From Mesobacillus jeotgali (GTDB lineage Bacteria > Bacillota > Bacilli > Bacillales > Cytobacillaceae), in contig NZ_CP109811.1 in NCBI RefSeq assembly GCF_014856545.2, forward strand, positions 1,916,001 through 1,980,000: 64,000 nucleotides of DNA, in the 5' to 3' direction. The notes below the pieces were generated by a model. That model saw nothing but the letters and a program-made list of their open reading frames with translations, was not told the DNA's origin and made no database searches. Positions within the stretch are counted from its first letter, which is position 1. Each line of letters starts with the position of its first letter. Shown here one piece after another: positions 8,265 through 17,164 of this stretch. The position numbers and the translations under genes were made by a program.

Positions 8265-8678
8265 ATGGATACACAAAGAGAAATCCGCAAAACAATCATT
8301 CTAAATGCACCAATCGAAAAAGTATGGAAAGCAGTCGCAACATCAGAAGGGATCGCTGCCTGGTGGATGCCGAACACATTTGAACCGGAGCTTGGCAAAG
8401 AGTTCATTCTCCACGCAGGTCCTTTTGGAGATTCACCATGTAAGGTAACCGAATTGGAACCGCCAAATCGTCTGGGCTTTGATTGGGGGAGGGATTGGCA
8501 CCTACTATTCGAACTGAAGGAGTTGGAGGGAAAGACTGAGTTCACGTTAATCCACTCTGGTTGGGATCCGGATAAGGTCACTGAGTTGGGTCAGCCTCAT
8601 AGTGTTATCCAGGGAATCATGGATAATGGTTGGGACAAAATCGTTAACGAAGCACTTCCAGCCTACATCGAGGGCTAA
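8265..8678 (+). CDS. SRPBCC (AHSA1-like) domain protein
   Basis: 137 residues with the START/Bet v1-like fold signature: REIRKTIILNAPIEKVWKAVAT at the N-terminus, then AAWWMPNTFEPELGKEF and a C-terminal helix GWDKIVNEALPAYIEG. The family binds hydrophobic ligands in a deep pocket; the ligand here is unknown. GGAGGG lies before the ATG. It is co-transcribed with the ArsR gene whose ATG starts two bases after this stop, a common pair in bacilli. Confidence 0.85.
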   Translation: MDTQREIRKTIILNAPIEKVWKAVATSEGIAAWWMPNTFEPELGKEFILHAGPFGDSPCKVTELEPPNRLGFDWGRDWHLLFELKELEGKTEFTLIHSGWDPDKVTELGQPHSVIQGIMDNGWDKIVNEALPAYIEG

Positions 8679-8679
8679 T

Positions 8680-9006
8680 ATGTCAGCTTCACATGCAAAA
8701 CATGATGTTTTCCAGGCTGTTGCAGACCCTACTCGCCGGAAAATACTGAAGCTGCTCGCAGACAAGGAGATGCCTGTTGCGTCCATAACTGAAGAATTTC
8801 CGATTACCAGGACGGCAGTAAACAAACACTTATTTGTGCTATCTGAAGCAGGTTTGGTAACCAGTAAAAAAATTGGACGTGAAACTCGCTATTCATTACA
8901 GCCAGAACCGCTTCAGGAATTGCAGGAATGGCTTTCGTTTTTCGAGATATATTGGGATAACAAACTCTCAGCATTGAAAAATTTTGTGGAATCGGATGAT
9001 GACTAA
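8680..9006 (+). CDS. ArsR family transcriptional regulator
   Basis: 108 residues of winged helix-turn-helix: VFQAVADPTRRKILKLLADKEMPVASI, recognition segment PITRTAVNKHLFVLSEAGLV and wing KKIGRETRYSLQPE. No metal-binding CxC motif is present, so it is probably not a classic metal sensor. The ATG at 8680 keeps the ADPTRR segment near the N-terminus; starts further upstream overlap the SRPBCC gene. It probably represses its own operon at the TGACAC-N6-GTGTCA sites. Confidence 0.88.
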   Translation: MSASHAKHDVFQAVADPTRRKILKLLADKEMPVASITEEFPITRTAVNKHLFVLSEAGLVTSKKIGRETRYSLQPEPLQELQEWLSFFEIYWDNKLSALKNFVESDDD

Positions 9007-9048
9007 GTTCCGGATGTTCTGGAAGCTTACTTCCATTTTAAAACTTCG

Positions 9049-9074
9049 AGCATGGAGAATTCTCCATGCTTTTT
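9049..9074 (+). terminator. terminator of the SRPBCC-ArsR operon
   Basis: AGCATGGAGAA/TTCTCCATGCT perfect palindrome followed by TTTT. It lies inside the longest open frame of the next gene, which argues against an upstream start for that gene. Confidence 0.85.
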
Positions 9075-9153
9075 GCATTCCTGCTTAACAAATGAGGAGA
9101 TAAGGTCTACACTAATAATTATCGATTACCGCATCTCGGGGAGGGAGCAGGCC

Positions 9154-12100
9154 ATGGATCTCAAACTAAACTTAAAAGTCATCAAGGAATTATGCGGCAC
9201 TGTTTCCTTCAAGCGGGGGGATGCGTTTTACCGTGCGGATAAAGTAGAATTCAAAGACTGCAATGATAAACGGCTGAATGCAACAGTTACAGGCGCGGAT
9301 GTATTCCACGTCATTGTCACCAAAACCGGTGACGGCCGTTTCACAACGGAGTGCACTTGTCCCAAGCTTGCTTCTGTCAAACATGAATGCCAGCATGTAG
9401 CCGCGGTCCTGCTGGCGATTTTGGATGAGCAAAAGCATGGGTCATCAAATGCACTTAAGAATTTTGATCATCCAGGAAGTGAGCTGGCTGAAGGGCTGCT
9501 GACCATTTTCAGTGAAGGACCACGAAGAACAAGCGGCCACCAGCTCCATTTTGAAACAAGGAAGCCCTTGAATACGATATTCAAGATCGAGCCGGTTGAA
9601 ACAAGTGATCAGCAAATGATGCTTGGAGTTTCGATGAGTATTGGCCCAATTGAAATCGAGGATGTTCCCGGATTCCTGATGAGTGTAGCGAATCGGCAGT
9701 CAGCATCGCTATCTAATTTATTCACCTATGATCCCGAGCTTCATTGTTTTCATAATGATATTGACTCAATCATTAATATACTTATCCAAATCGTCCAGGA
9801 CTCAGAATTAAAGGTCAATAGCGATCATGACTCCTCTGTCATCATCATTCCGCCATCCTTTTGGCATCAGCTATTGCCGCTGTTGGAACAGGCACCGGAT
9901 GTTAAGTTGAAAGAGGATGGCCAAGTTACCGGGCTGTTTTCTGTTTCCACCGATCGTCTTCCGCTATTGTTCAATTTTGAAAAAGTTACGGAGAAAGACT
10001 ATTCGCTAAAAATTGCCGGAATCTCTGACCTGATCGTACTTCATAAATATGACCTCGTTTGGTCGAAAGCTCAGTTAATCCAGCTCAGTACCGAGGATTG
10101 CAGCAGATTATTTGAACTGAAAAATATGCTTGCCCAATCAAGAACGAATAGCATACCGATTTTACAGGATCAAATGGGTTTCTTTGTCGAAAAAGTCGTA
10201 CCAGGCCTCCGCCGGATTGGGGAGGTTCAAATTGACGGCGATATAACGAAACAATTCTTATCAGAACCGTTGACCGCAAAGCTGTATCTTGATCGCGTGA
10301 ATAACCGGTTACTCGCAGGGATCGAGTTCCAGTATGGAAAAATCGTTTTCAATCCGCTTGAGAACAGGGAACCTAAAGTGAATTCTCTGCTAATCAGGGA
10401 CATGGAAAAGGAGGATCTGATTCTGGAGTTGCTTGATGAAGGTTCATTTGCAAAAACGGATGGCGGTTATTTTTTGCATAACGAAGAGCTGGAATATGAA
10501 TTTTTATATCACACCTTGCCGAAGCTGCAAAAGCTTGTTCACGTATATGCTACTACAGCTGTCAGAAGTCGTATTTTCAGGGAGCCTGCCCGGCCGCAAA
10601 TACGTGTAAAGGTGAAAAAAGAGCGGACAAACTGGCTTGAATTCAAGTTTGAAATGGATGGGATTCCTGAAAAGCAGATCCGGGACATCCTCGAAGCACT
10701 TGAGGAAAAGCGTAAGTATTATCGTTTGCGAAGTGGTGCACTTATGTCCCTTGAAACGAGGGAATGGGAGGAAATCCAGCGTTTCTTAAAGGCAGGGCCA
10801 ATCCAGGATGAAGATTTGGAGAAAGGGTTGAATGTTCCTATTGTCCGGGGGATGCAAATGCTGGAATCATTCGGGGATGGATCCGTTCTAAGATTAGAAG
10901 ATTCGTTCCGCACTTTTCTGGATGAAATAAGCACTCCTGGAAAAGTAAAATTTGAGGTCCCCGATAATCTGGATCCAATCTTGCGTGAATACCAGAAACA
11001 GGGTTACCAATGGATGAAAACTCTCGCAGGTTACGGGTTTGGCGGCATCCTGGCAGATGATATGGGACTTGGTAAAACACTGCAAAGCATCGCCTATATT
11101 GCATCGGAGCTTTCCAGTATAAAGAAGAACCGAAAGCCTGTCCTGATTGTCTGTCCATCTTCACTTGTCTATAACTGGCTCAGTGAATTCATGAAATTTA
11201 CTCCTGAAATCCAGGCAGTCATCATCGACGGCAATAAAGCAGAGCGCTCCAAACTGCTTAAGGATGTTTCGGGCATTGATGTGGTCATCACCTCTTATAT
11301 GCTTCTGCGCAGGGATATTCATCTGTACGAAAAAATCAAATTTCACACTGTCTTTTTCGATGAAGCACAGGCTTTTAAAAATCCGCTGACTCAAACGGCA
11401 AAAGCAGTGATGAACATACAGGCTGACCACCGGTTCGCGTTGACTGGCACGCCGATTGAAAACTCCATAGAGGAGTTATGGTCTATTTTCCGGGTAGTGT
11501 TTCCAGAGTTATTCCAGGGATTGAAGGAATACAGCAATCTGACAAGCAAGACCATCGCCCGCAGAATCCGGCCATTTTTACTGCGAAGGGTAAAAGAAGA
11601 AGTGCTTGGGGAGCTGCCGGAAAAAATTGAATCAATCGATAGAGTTGAATTGCTGCCTGAACAGAAGAAGCTTTATGCTGCGTATCTGGCAAAACTTCGC
11701 CATCAAACGCTGAAACAGCTGGATAAAAATACGATCAGGAAGAACCGGATCAAAATTCTGGCTGGCCTGACACGATTAAGGCAAATTTGCTGCCATCCTG
11801 CTTTGTTCGTAGACGGATACAAAGGCGACTCAGCAAAGCTGGAGCAGCTGAAACAAATCATTGAGGAATCCAGGTTTGCTGGAAGAAGAGTTCTCATATT
11901 CTCACAGTTCACGAAAATGCTCGACTTGATTGGCAGGGAATTGGCATATGAGGGAATTCCGTTCTTTTATCTGGACGGACAGACACCTCCTGAAGAGCGA
12001 GTGGAAACGTGCGAAAAGTTTAATGCTGGAGAACGGGACTTTTTCCTGATTTCCTTGAAAGCTGGGGGCACAGGCTTGAATCTTACCGGAGCTGACACAG

Positions 12101-12336
12101 TCATCCTTTATGATTTATGGTGGAATCCAGCCGTAGAGGAGCAGGCCGCGGACCGCGCCCACCGAATGGGACAGAAGAATAAAGTCCAGGTCATCAAATT
12201 GATCGCCAGAGGTACAATTGAAGAAAAGATGAACGAGCTCCAGGATAAAAAGCGGAACATGATCGAAGAAATAATTGAAGAAAAAAGCTCGGCTTCGCTG
12301 ACAGAAGAAGATATCCGCGAAATTCTGCAGATTTAG
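9154..12336 (+). CDS. SNF2-family helicase with N-terminal SWIM zinc finger
   Basis: 1,060 residues from the ATG at 9154, which follows GGGGAGGGA; the frame is open to 9052 but that stretch contains the preceding terminator. A SWIM motif (TECTCPKLASVKHECQH, about residues 66-82) comes first, then a long middle region, then a SNF2 ATPase core with Walker A DDMGLGKT near residue 637, DEAQ near 735 and the second RecA lobe ending GGTGLNLTGAD and NPAVEEQAADRAHRMGQ. It is similar in plan to B. subtilis YwqA. Such proteins are ATP-driven DNA translocases; the target is unknown. It stands alone between two terminators. Confidence 0.93.
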   Translation: MDLKLNLKVIKELCGTVSFKRGDAFYRADKVEFKDCNDKRLNATVTGADVFHVIVTKTGDGRFTTECTCPKLASVKHECQHVAAVLLAILDEQKHGSSNALKNFDHPGSELAEGLLTIFSEGPRRTSGHQLHFETRKPLNTIFKIEPVETSDQQMMLGVSMSIGPIEIEDVPGFLMSVANRQSASLSNLFTYDPELHCFHNDIDSIINILIQIVQDSELKVNSDHDSSVIIIPPSFWHQLLPLLEQAPDVKLKEDGQVTGLFSVSTDRLPLLFNFEKVTEKDYSLKIAGISDLIVLHKYDLVWSKAQLIQLSTEDCSRLFELKNMLAQSRTNSIPILQDQMGFFVEKVVPGLRRIGEVQIDGDITKQFLSEPLTAKLYLDRVNNRLLAGIEFQYGKIVFNPLENREPKVNSLLIRDMEKEDLILELLDEGSFAKTDGGYFLHNEELEYEFLYHTLPKLQKLVHVYATTAVRSRIFREPARPQIRVKVKKERTNWLEFKFEMDGIPEKQIRDILEALEEKRKYYRLRSGALMSLETREWEEIQRFLKAGPIQDEDLEKGLNVPIVRGMQMLESFGDGSVLRLEDSFRTFLDEISTPGKVKFEVPDNLDPILREYQKQGYQWMKTLAGYGFGGILADDMGLGKTLQSIAYIASELSSIKKNRKPVLIVCPSSLVYNWLSEFMKFTPEIQAVIIDGNKAERSKLLKDVSGIDVVITSYMLLRRDIHLYEKIKFHTVFFDEAQAFKNPLTQTAKAVMNIQADHRFALTGTPIENSIEELWSIFRVVFPELFQGLKEYSNLTSKTIARRIRPFLLRRVKEEVLGELPEKIESIDRVELLPEQKKLYAAYLAKLRHQTLKQLDKNTIRKNRIKILAGLTRLRQICCHPALFVDGYKGDSAKLEQLKQIIEESRFAGRRVLIFSQFTKMLDLIGRELAYEGIPFFYLDGQTPPEERVETCEKFNAGERDFFLISLKAGGTGLNLTGADTVILYDLWWNPAVEEQAADRAHRMGQKNKVQVIKLIARGTIEEKMNELQDKKRNMIEEIIEEKSSASLTEEDIREILQI

Positions 12337-12393
12337 CTTTAGTTGAGTTAAACAGGATAACGAAGAGCCCAGCTTGCATAATAGCCAACAGGT

Positions 12394-12421
12394 AAGCCCC
12401 TAGAATTGACTAGGGGCTTTT
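12394..12421. terminator. bidirectional terminator between the SNF2 and RsbR-like genes
   Basis: AAGCCCCTAG, six-base loop, CTAGGGGCTT, then TT. The stem is preceded by few A, so it works best for the plus-strand helicase gene. Confidence 0.8.
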
Positions 12422-12427
12422 ACTGTT

Positions 12428-13267
12428 TTATTTCGTATTTTCGCTATCCAGATAGGATCTCAATGTTTGCTGTAACGTACCTTTGGTCTCTGCTTTTTGA
12501 TCAAAAGTGATTCCTGAATGTATCATTTTTCTTACAAGATCAGGACGCATTCCTGTAATGACTGCGTTTGAACCCATCATCGATACGCCGCTCAATACTT
12601 TTTGGAAATGGGAGATGACGTTCATTTCCATGTCTGCAATTCCTGAAAGATCCATAATTAATGTTTGGACTTTCAGCTTTGAAATATCCATCAGTACCTT
12701 CTCTTCGATAATCTGCATCCTGTAGTCATCCATCATACCGATTAGAGGAAGTACAGCAACCGAACTGCTGACTGGGATAATCGGGACGGATAAGTGTTCA
12801 ACCAATTTCCTTTGTGAGTTAAGCAGTTCATCTTTGTACTTTGTATAAGTCAGGAAGAAGGTATTCAGGAATTGGTCAACTCGGTCATTGATCCTTTTCT
12901 CGAGCTGGAAGAATTCCTCGCGGTCTGTAAATCGATTGTACGTTTGATCATATTTGTTTAGGAAGTGCCACAAAGTTCGGCGAATGGCCTGAATCCATTC
13001 CAGCTTGAATGCCACAGTCAACGAATGTTCTGCCCAGGCGATTCCTTCTTGTTCAGCAAAAGCAACCAGATTGTCTTCCTGCTGCTCCACTATGTAGACA
13101 ATTAACTTTTCTGCGTTCTTTAAAAGGTCGATATTTCCTTTTTGGAGAATCTCATTAATCTTCGAAGCGACATTCACCGCTTCTGATAATAAGTGTTGTT
13201 CGAAAAGTTCCCTATTGGATTGAATGAAATCGGTCACTTCATCTCTTTGGTTAAAAGTTGATTCCAT
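12428..13267 (-). CDS. RsbR-type STAS protein (RsbT co-antagonist paralogue) lacking both phosphoacceptor threonines
   Basis: 279 residues. The N-terminal 150 resemble the globin-like sensory half of RsbR proteins and residues 160-275 are a STAS domain (VAVLPLIGMMDDYRM, LIMDLSGIADMEM, GMRPDL). RsbR proteins are scaffold subunits of the stressosome, which controls the sigma-B pathway. In RsbR the threonines phosphorylated by RsbT sit in IDTERA and VVDT; the aligned positions here are D181 and M215. So the protein cannot be switched by that route, and D181 could mimic the phosphorylated state. No rsb genes adjoin it. Confidence 0.85.
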   Translation of the reverse strand: MESTFNQRDEVTDFIQSNRELFEQHLLSEAVNVASKINEILQKGNIDLLKNAEKLIVYIVEQQEDNLVAFAEQEGIAWAEHSLTVAFKLEWIQAIRRTLWHFLNKYDQTYNRFTDREEFFQLEKRINDRVDQFLNTFFLTYTKYKDELLNSQRKLVEHLSVPIIPVSSSVAVLPLIGMMDDYRMQIIEEKVLMDISKLKVQTLIMDLSGIADMEMNVISHFQKVLSGVSMMGSNAVITGMRPDLVRKMIHSGITFDQKAETKGTLQQTLRSYLDSENTK

Positions 13268-13480
13268 TTTGTGTACACTCCCCAGCTAATTACTTAAATT
13301 TATTTAACAACATCGAGATAGTGTTAAGTCTCCTTAATTTAACTGTAACAAACAATGAGAGTAAACTCAAATAATCCAATACCACACAGCCTGATAATCA
13401 ATTTTTTGCAGGATATGTGCTCAGAAAACCGAAATAATGATATAAGGTTATATTATTTAACAATCATTAGGGGGGAAACA

Positions 13481-13600
13481 ATGGGCTGGTTCATCATTGT
13501 TATTATTGCGTACTTACCGATATTTTACCGTATTCATCGCCGTCTGGACTTCTTGGAAAAAGAGGTTGAGCGGTTAAGCAAAGAAAAGGAAGTTATCTAA
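13481..13600 (+). CDS. 39-residue membrane-anchored coiled-coil protein
   Basis: One N-terminal hydrophobic helix (residues 2-15, GWFIIVIIAYLPIF) followed by a charged heptad-like tail (RRLDFLEKEVERLSKEKEVI). The ATG at 13481 follows a run of six G (13470-13475). The frame is open upstream to 13355 but has no ribosome site there. It ends one base before the nucleotidyltransferase ATG, so the two are probably translated together. Function unknown; it belongs to the class of very small membrane proteins. Confidence 0.7.
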   Translation: MGWFIIVIIAYLPIFYRIHRRLDFLEKEVERLSKEKEVI

Positions 13601-13601
13601 C

Positions 13602-14474
13602 ATGAAACAAGAACAAGAGATGATAGGCCAGCTTCTTGATTGGGCCAGGAAAAACAATAATATCCGGACTGTGCTGATGACAAGTTCACGAGCAAATCCA
13701 CATGCATTCACTGATCTGTTCACTGATTATGATTTCGAGATTTTCGTGAATGATTTAAATGCTTTTACCGAGGACGATGGATGGCTCGAGCAATTCGGTC
13801 AGCTCATAAAAAAAGTGGTTTTAGAGGATGGCAATTGGCGAACGAGACTAGTCCTATACGAAGATGGAACAAAGATAGATTTTCAGATTACGGCTAATGA
13901 TTTTGTTAAACACCTGGCTTCCCTGTCAGAACTGCCGGAAGGGTATGACAATGGCTATAAAGTCTTGTTAGATAAGGATGGAATCACAAATGGAATCCAG
14001 GCTCCTTCTTACAAGGCATATATAACAAAGAAGCCGTCAGCGGAACAATTTGAAGATATTGTCAACAGTTTTTGGGGAGATTCCGCATACGTAGCGAACA
14101 GCCTTTGGCGTGATGAATTGTACTTTGCAAAGTACATGCTTGATAATATCATACGATTCCATTATCTCCAGCCTGTGATTGAATGGCACTTGGGAGTAAA
14201 ACATGAGTGGAGCGTCAATCCCAATAAGTTTGGGCGATGGTTCAAGCGTTACCTGGATACAGAAACATGGGCAGAACTGGAAGGGACTTATGCTGGAGCC
14301 GGGATTGAGGAGAACTGGGAGGCTCTTTTCCAGACAGCAGACCTTTTCAGCCGTCTGTCACAGGAAGTCGGGAAGAGTTTGGGTTATGAGTATCCAATGG
14401 AATATGAGCGAAAAATGTGGACGTATTTGTTAAAGGTGAAGAAGTTGCCGCAGGATGCTAAAAGTTTTACATAG
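13602..14474 (+). CDS. aminoglycoside 6-adenylyltransferase family protein
   Basis: 290 residues of the ANT(6)/AadK family. SSRANPHAFTDLFTDYDFEIFV carries the nucleotidyltransferase motif (serine, then two acidic metal ligands D and E in DYDFE), and the C-terminal half has the family motifs LWRDELYFAKYMLD and WHLGVKHEWSVNPNKFGRWFKRYL. Family members adenylylate streptomycin at the 6-hydroxyl; chromosomal forms in bacilli often give low-level resistance or none. Start fixed by the one-base gap to the small membrane protein. Confidence 0.88.
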   Translation: MKQEQEMIGQLLDWARKNNNIRTVLMTSSRANPHAFTDLFTDYDFEIFVNDLNAFTEDDGWLEQFGQLIKKVVLEDGNWRTRLVLYEDGTKIDFQITANDFVKHLASLSELPEGYDNGYKVLLDKDGITNGIQAPSYKAYITKKPSAEQFEDIVNSFWGDSAYVANSLWRDELYFAKYMLDNIIRFHYLQPVIEWHLGVKHEWSVNPNKFGRWFKRYLDTETWAELEGTYAGAGIEENWEALFQTADLFSRLSQEVGKSLGYEYPMEYERKMWTYLLKVKKLPQDAKSFT

Positions 14475-14477
14475 TAG

Positions 14478-14516
14478 AAAGACTGCCTGTGCATAATCAC
14501 AAGGCAGTCTTTTACA
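14478..14516. terminator. bidirectional terminator between the ANT(6) gene and the anti-sigma gene
   Basis: AAAGACTGCCT (14478-14488) pairs with AGGCAGTCTTT (14502-14512) and is followed by T on the plus strand and on the minus strand. Confidence 0.8.
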
Positions 14517-14518
14517 TT

Positions 14519-15964
14519 CTAAAAATGATCTAAATAGATTTTCTCTTCGAGACCTGTTTTTGCTGATATAAATTTTCCCTCTTCAAAGTGCTGCAAATCC
14601 GGTTCCATGTAAACCAATTCAAAATTTCCGGTTAAAGCTGAGTAAATGACAACAGCTTTTTTGTCACCATTTTTTTCAGAGGAGGCTGGCAGGGTGACTG
14701 CATCCAGTTGTTCGAATGAAGGAACATCGGGATTGTGGTGAAAGTTCTCGAGTTCGCCGTTCCTGGCATTAAGGTTAAGAAAAGTTTCCGTCTCAAAAGG
14801 TGTATACAAAGTATAACCTTGAACTCTTGGCACAGCTCTGAAGCTATAAACCTTGTATCTGGAATCATTAGCTGAGGAGTTAAAATTAAAGCCTAAAGAA
14901 ACGAGATCAAAATTAATATCTTTTCCGTATATATTTTCTAAATATAATCTGGCTTTTTTTTCGGCTTTTACCTGATCCAGGATCGGTCCGTCGGTTAGCG
15001 GGCCAGTGACTCCAAAATATTCTGTGATTTGGCCGGTGACTGCATCGATCTCTCCGCCATAGCCATTTTTATTCTCAAAGCGATAGACATATATATCGTT
15101 TACCGGACTTACTTTTTCCAATTCAAATTCATCTTGCTCAATTTTTAGAGAGTCGGCGATACGGCTTTTTAATTCCGATTCCTTCAGGGGCTCGATCTGA
15201 TCAGGCATTTTATGAAAACGAGTATAACTGTAGGTTAATAAGTTTACGTTTTCATAAAACTTATCGATCTCCTTAACATCTATAATATGAAGAAAGGAGC
15301 TATAGCCATGGTGGGTTTTTTCATACTCTTCCCTAAAATCTTGCCTGTGGATTTGAATATATTCTTTTAACGACTGGTATGCTGATTCATCCGTGTCAGA
15401 CCACCTGCCCTGGTTAAAACGGATTTTCATCACTTCAAGCATCGCATTCAGTCTTTGAGTATTCAGGATGAGATGAAATTCTGTTGATTTTAATTTGTAC
15501 TTCTCGATAAAATTCATATGATCTGTAAGTTCATTATTATATTCATGGAAACGATTCATTTCATATGAGTCAAAGTTGATTTGATCTTTGTTTTTCACAA
15601 CTTCAATTATTCTGTCCATTTGCCCGAGAACATCGTAATAACCATCGGTAGCCATGAATAATTGTTCTCGCTCATTGATGTAATCGGTGAATACCATGGA
15701 AAATAGGATGCCGGCAAGAACGACTGAAACCACCCTTAGACGGATCAGTTTCATTTTTAAGATGATTTTATCATCAAGGGCTTTTGATACAGCCGGCTCT
15801 TCCATGTCATTTAATTGGATTGTCTTTTCACCAGTTTCGTAAAACTTCTTGCACGCCTCACATTCCTTCAGGTGTCCATCAACTGCTGTTTTAACAGAAG
15901 GGGTTAAGTCATTTTCTATATATAACGGATATAGATCCTGGACCACTTCATGTTCCAATTTCAT
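14519..15964 (-). CDS. zinc-finger anti-sigma factor with large extracytoplasmic domain
   Basis: 481 residues. The N-terminus is an anti-sigma zinc finger with H31, C35 and C38 (GHLKECEACKKFY), followed by a transmembrane helix at about 77-95 (RVVSVVLAGILFSMVF) and some 380 residues outside the cell. A PepSY-like segment (VYRFENKNGYGGEIDAVTGQI) lies near the middle. It would hold the ECF sigma factor encoded just upstream at the membrane. Its ATG overlaps the sigma stop by four bases, so the pair is co-translated. The signal it senses is unknown. Confidence 0.85.
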   Translation of the reverse strand: MKLEHEVVQDLYPLYIENDLTPSVKTAVDGHLKECEACKKFYETGEKTIQLNDMEEPAVSKALDDKIILKMKLIRLRVVSVVLAGILFSMVFTDYINEREQLFMATDGYYDVLGQMDRIIEVVKNKDQINFDSYEMNRFHEYNNELTDHMNFIEKYKLKSTEFHLILNTQRLNAMLEVMKIRFNQGRWSDTDESAYQSLKEYIQIHRQDFREEYEKTHHGYSSFLHIIDVKEIDKFYENVNLLTYSYTRFHKMPDQIEPLKESELKSRIADSLKIEQDEFELEKVSPVNDIYVYRFENKNGYGGEIDAVTGQITEYFGVTGPLTDGPILDQVKAEKKARLYLENIYGKDINFDLVSLGFNFNSSANDSRYKVYSFRAVPRVQGYTLYTPFETETFLNLNARNGELENFHHNPDVPSFEQLDAVTLPASSEKNGDKKAVVIYSALTGNFELVYMEPDLQHFEEGKFISAKTGLEEKIYLDHF

Positions 15965-16458
15965 TCTCCATCCTCCATTTGCTTGTAGAGTTCTTTGAAT
16001 TTTTTTCTGGCCCGGTACAAGCCAACCTTGACCTGGCCGATTGTTTCGTTTGTGATCGCCGCAACTTCTTCATAAGTAAGATCGTTCACATCCCGCAAGA
16101 TGATATACGTTCTGTAATTTTCCTGCAGCTTCAGTAATGTCAGTTCGATTGCATTTTGGTCATCTAAACGTTTGAATTGATCGTGCTGATGATTTAAGTG
16201 CTGGTCAATTCTATCTGATTGAAGCTCCATGCTGGTTTGTTTCTTCTTGCTGAAATTGATATATGTGTTTCTTGCAATTTTAAAAAGCCAGGTTTTTAAT
16301 GAGGACTCTCCACGGAAGCTGGAAAGCGACTGAAATGCCTTCAGAAAGGTATCCTGGGTAAGATCTTCAGCAATATGTTGATTTAACGTCGCACGGTATA
16401 GGTACAAGAAAATCGCTTTCTTGTAATTTTCGTATAATTCAATCCTCGGGTCTGACAT
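15961..16458 (-). CDS. ECF RNA polymerase sigma factor
   Basis: 165 residues. Region 2 is YKKAIFLYLYRATLNQHIAEDLTQDTFLKAFQ with the core-binding and -10 helix FRGESSLKTWLFKIARNTYINF; region 4 is the HTH LTYEEVAAITNETIGQVKVGLYRARKKFKEL. It overlaps the membrane anti-sigma gene by four bases, the usual arrangement. A TGTAAC-N16-TGTC sequence upstream may be its own promoter. Confidence 0.92.
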   Translation of the reverse strand: MSDPRIELYENYKKAIFLYLYRATLNQHIAEDLTQDTFLKAFQSLSSFRGESSLKTWLFKIARNTYINFSKKKQTSMELQSDRIDQHLNHQHDQFKRLDDQNAIELTLLKLQENYRTYIILRDVNDLTYEEVAAITNETIGQVKVGLYRARKKFKELYKQMEDGE

Positions 16459-16485
16459 TCCATCCCCCTCTCTCTAGAAAACATA

Positions 16486-16511
16486 GACAGTTAGCATTGC
16501 CAAAAGTTACA
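16486..16511 (-). promoter_or_regulatory. candidate ECF-type autoregulatory promoter
   Basis: On the minus strand TGTAAC (16511-16506), 16 bases, TGTC (16489-16486), 28 bp before the sigma ATG. The layout is that of ECF promoters (AAC motif, 16 bases, CGTC-like), but the -10 is imperfect. Confidence 0.4.
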
Positions 16512-16637
16512 TATTATTTTATTTTTTATATCTAAAAGTGAGTTGAGAATGGTAAAATTAGCTAAAAACGTATCTGTACACTTAATAATATCATCGGTAC
16601 ATAATGAATGTTTTATAGAACGACAGGGGGATCTTTT

Positions 16638-17117
16638 ATGGAATTGACCTTAAGGCCTATAGTTAAGGATAATTGGGAGGAGGCAATACAGTTAAAGGTT
16701 AAGGAAGAGCAAAGGAATTTTATAGCCTCCAATCTGTACTCCATCGCAGAAGTCCAATTTCTTGATCAGTTCAAAGTTTCCGCGATTTATGATGGCGATC
16801 AGATGGTGGGTTTTTCGATGTATGGAATTGACCCGGATGATCAAAATTATTGGATTTATCGTCTAATGATCGATGAAGCCCACCAGGGAAAAGGATTCGG
16901 AACGGAAGCAGTAACATTGATAGTTAACGAGATTAAGAGTGAAAACACAACAGGTATCCCAGTTATCATGATTGGATACAACCAGGAAAATGATGGTGCC
17001 AGAGCGACATACACCAAGGCCGGATTTGTTGAGACAGAGATAGCGCCCTGGGGAGAGCAGTTGGCAGCTTATAGCTTAAAAAGATACCCAATGAAAAAGA
17101 GATTCATATTTTCCTGA
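16638..17117 (+). CDS. GNAT acetyltransferase, spermine/spermidine acetyltransferase-like
   Basis: 159 residues from ATG 16638, placed behind AGGGGG (16625-16630); the in-frame ATG at 16608 has no such site. ELTLRPIVKDNWEEAIQLKVKEEQ followed by DQFKVSAIYDGDQMVGFSMYG resembles the BltD/PaiA group, and the acetyl-CoA loop is HQGKGFGTEA. These enzymes N-acetylate polyamines or other small amines in the cytosol. The substrate is not proved by sequence. Confidence 0.82.
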   Translation: MELTLRPIVKDNWEEAIQLKVKEEQRNFIASNLYSIAEVQFLDQFKVSAIYDGDQMVGFSMYGIDPDDQNYWIYRLMIDEAHQGKGFGTEAVTLIVNEIKSENTTGIPVIMIGYNQENDGARATYTKAGFVETEIAPWGEQLAAYSLKRYPMKKRFIFS

Positions 17118-17164
17118 AGTAAATGCTGGGTGTTTGTTGGGTGTATTGAAGGGGCGAATACCAG

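Noticed and set aside
9052..9153. N-terminal extension of the SNF2 helicase
   Set aside because: This part of the open frame contains the perfect terminator hairpin of the ArsR operon; the ribosome site stands at 9138-9146.
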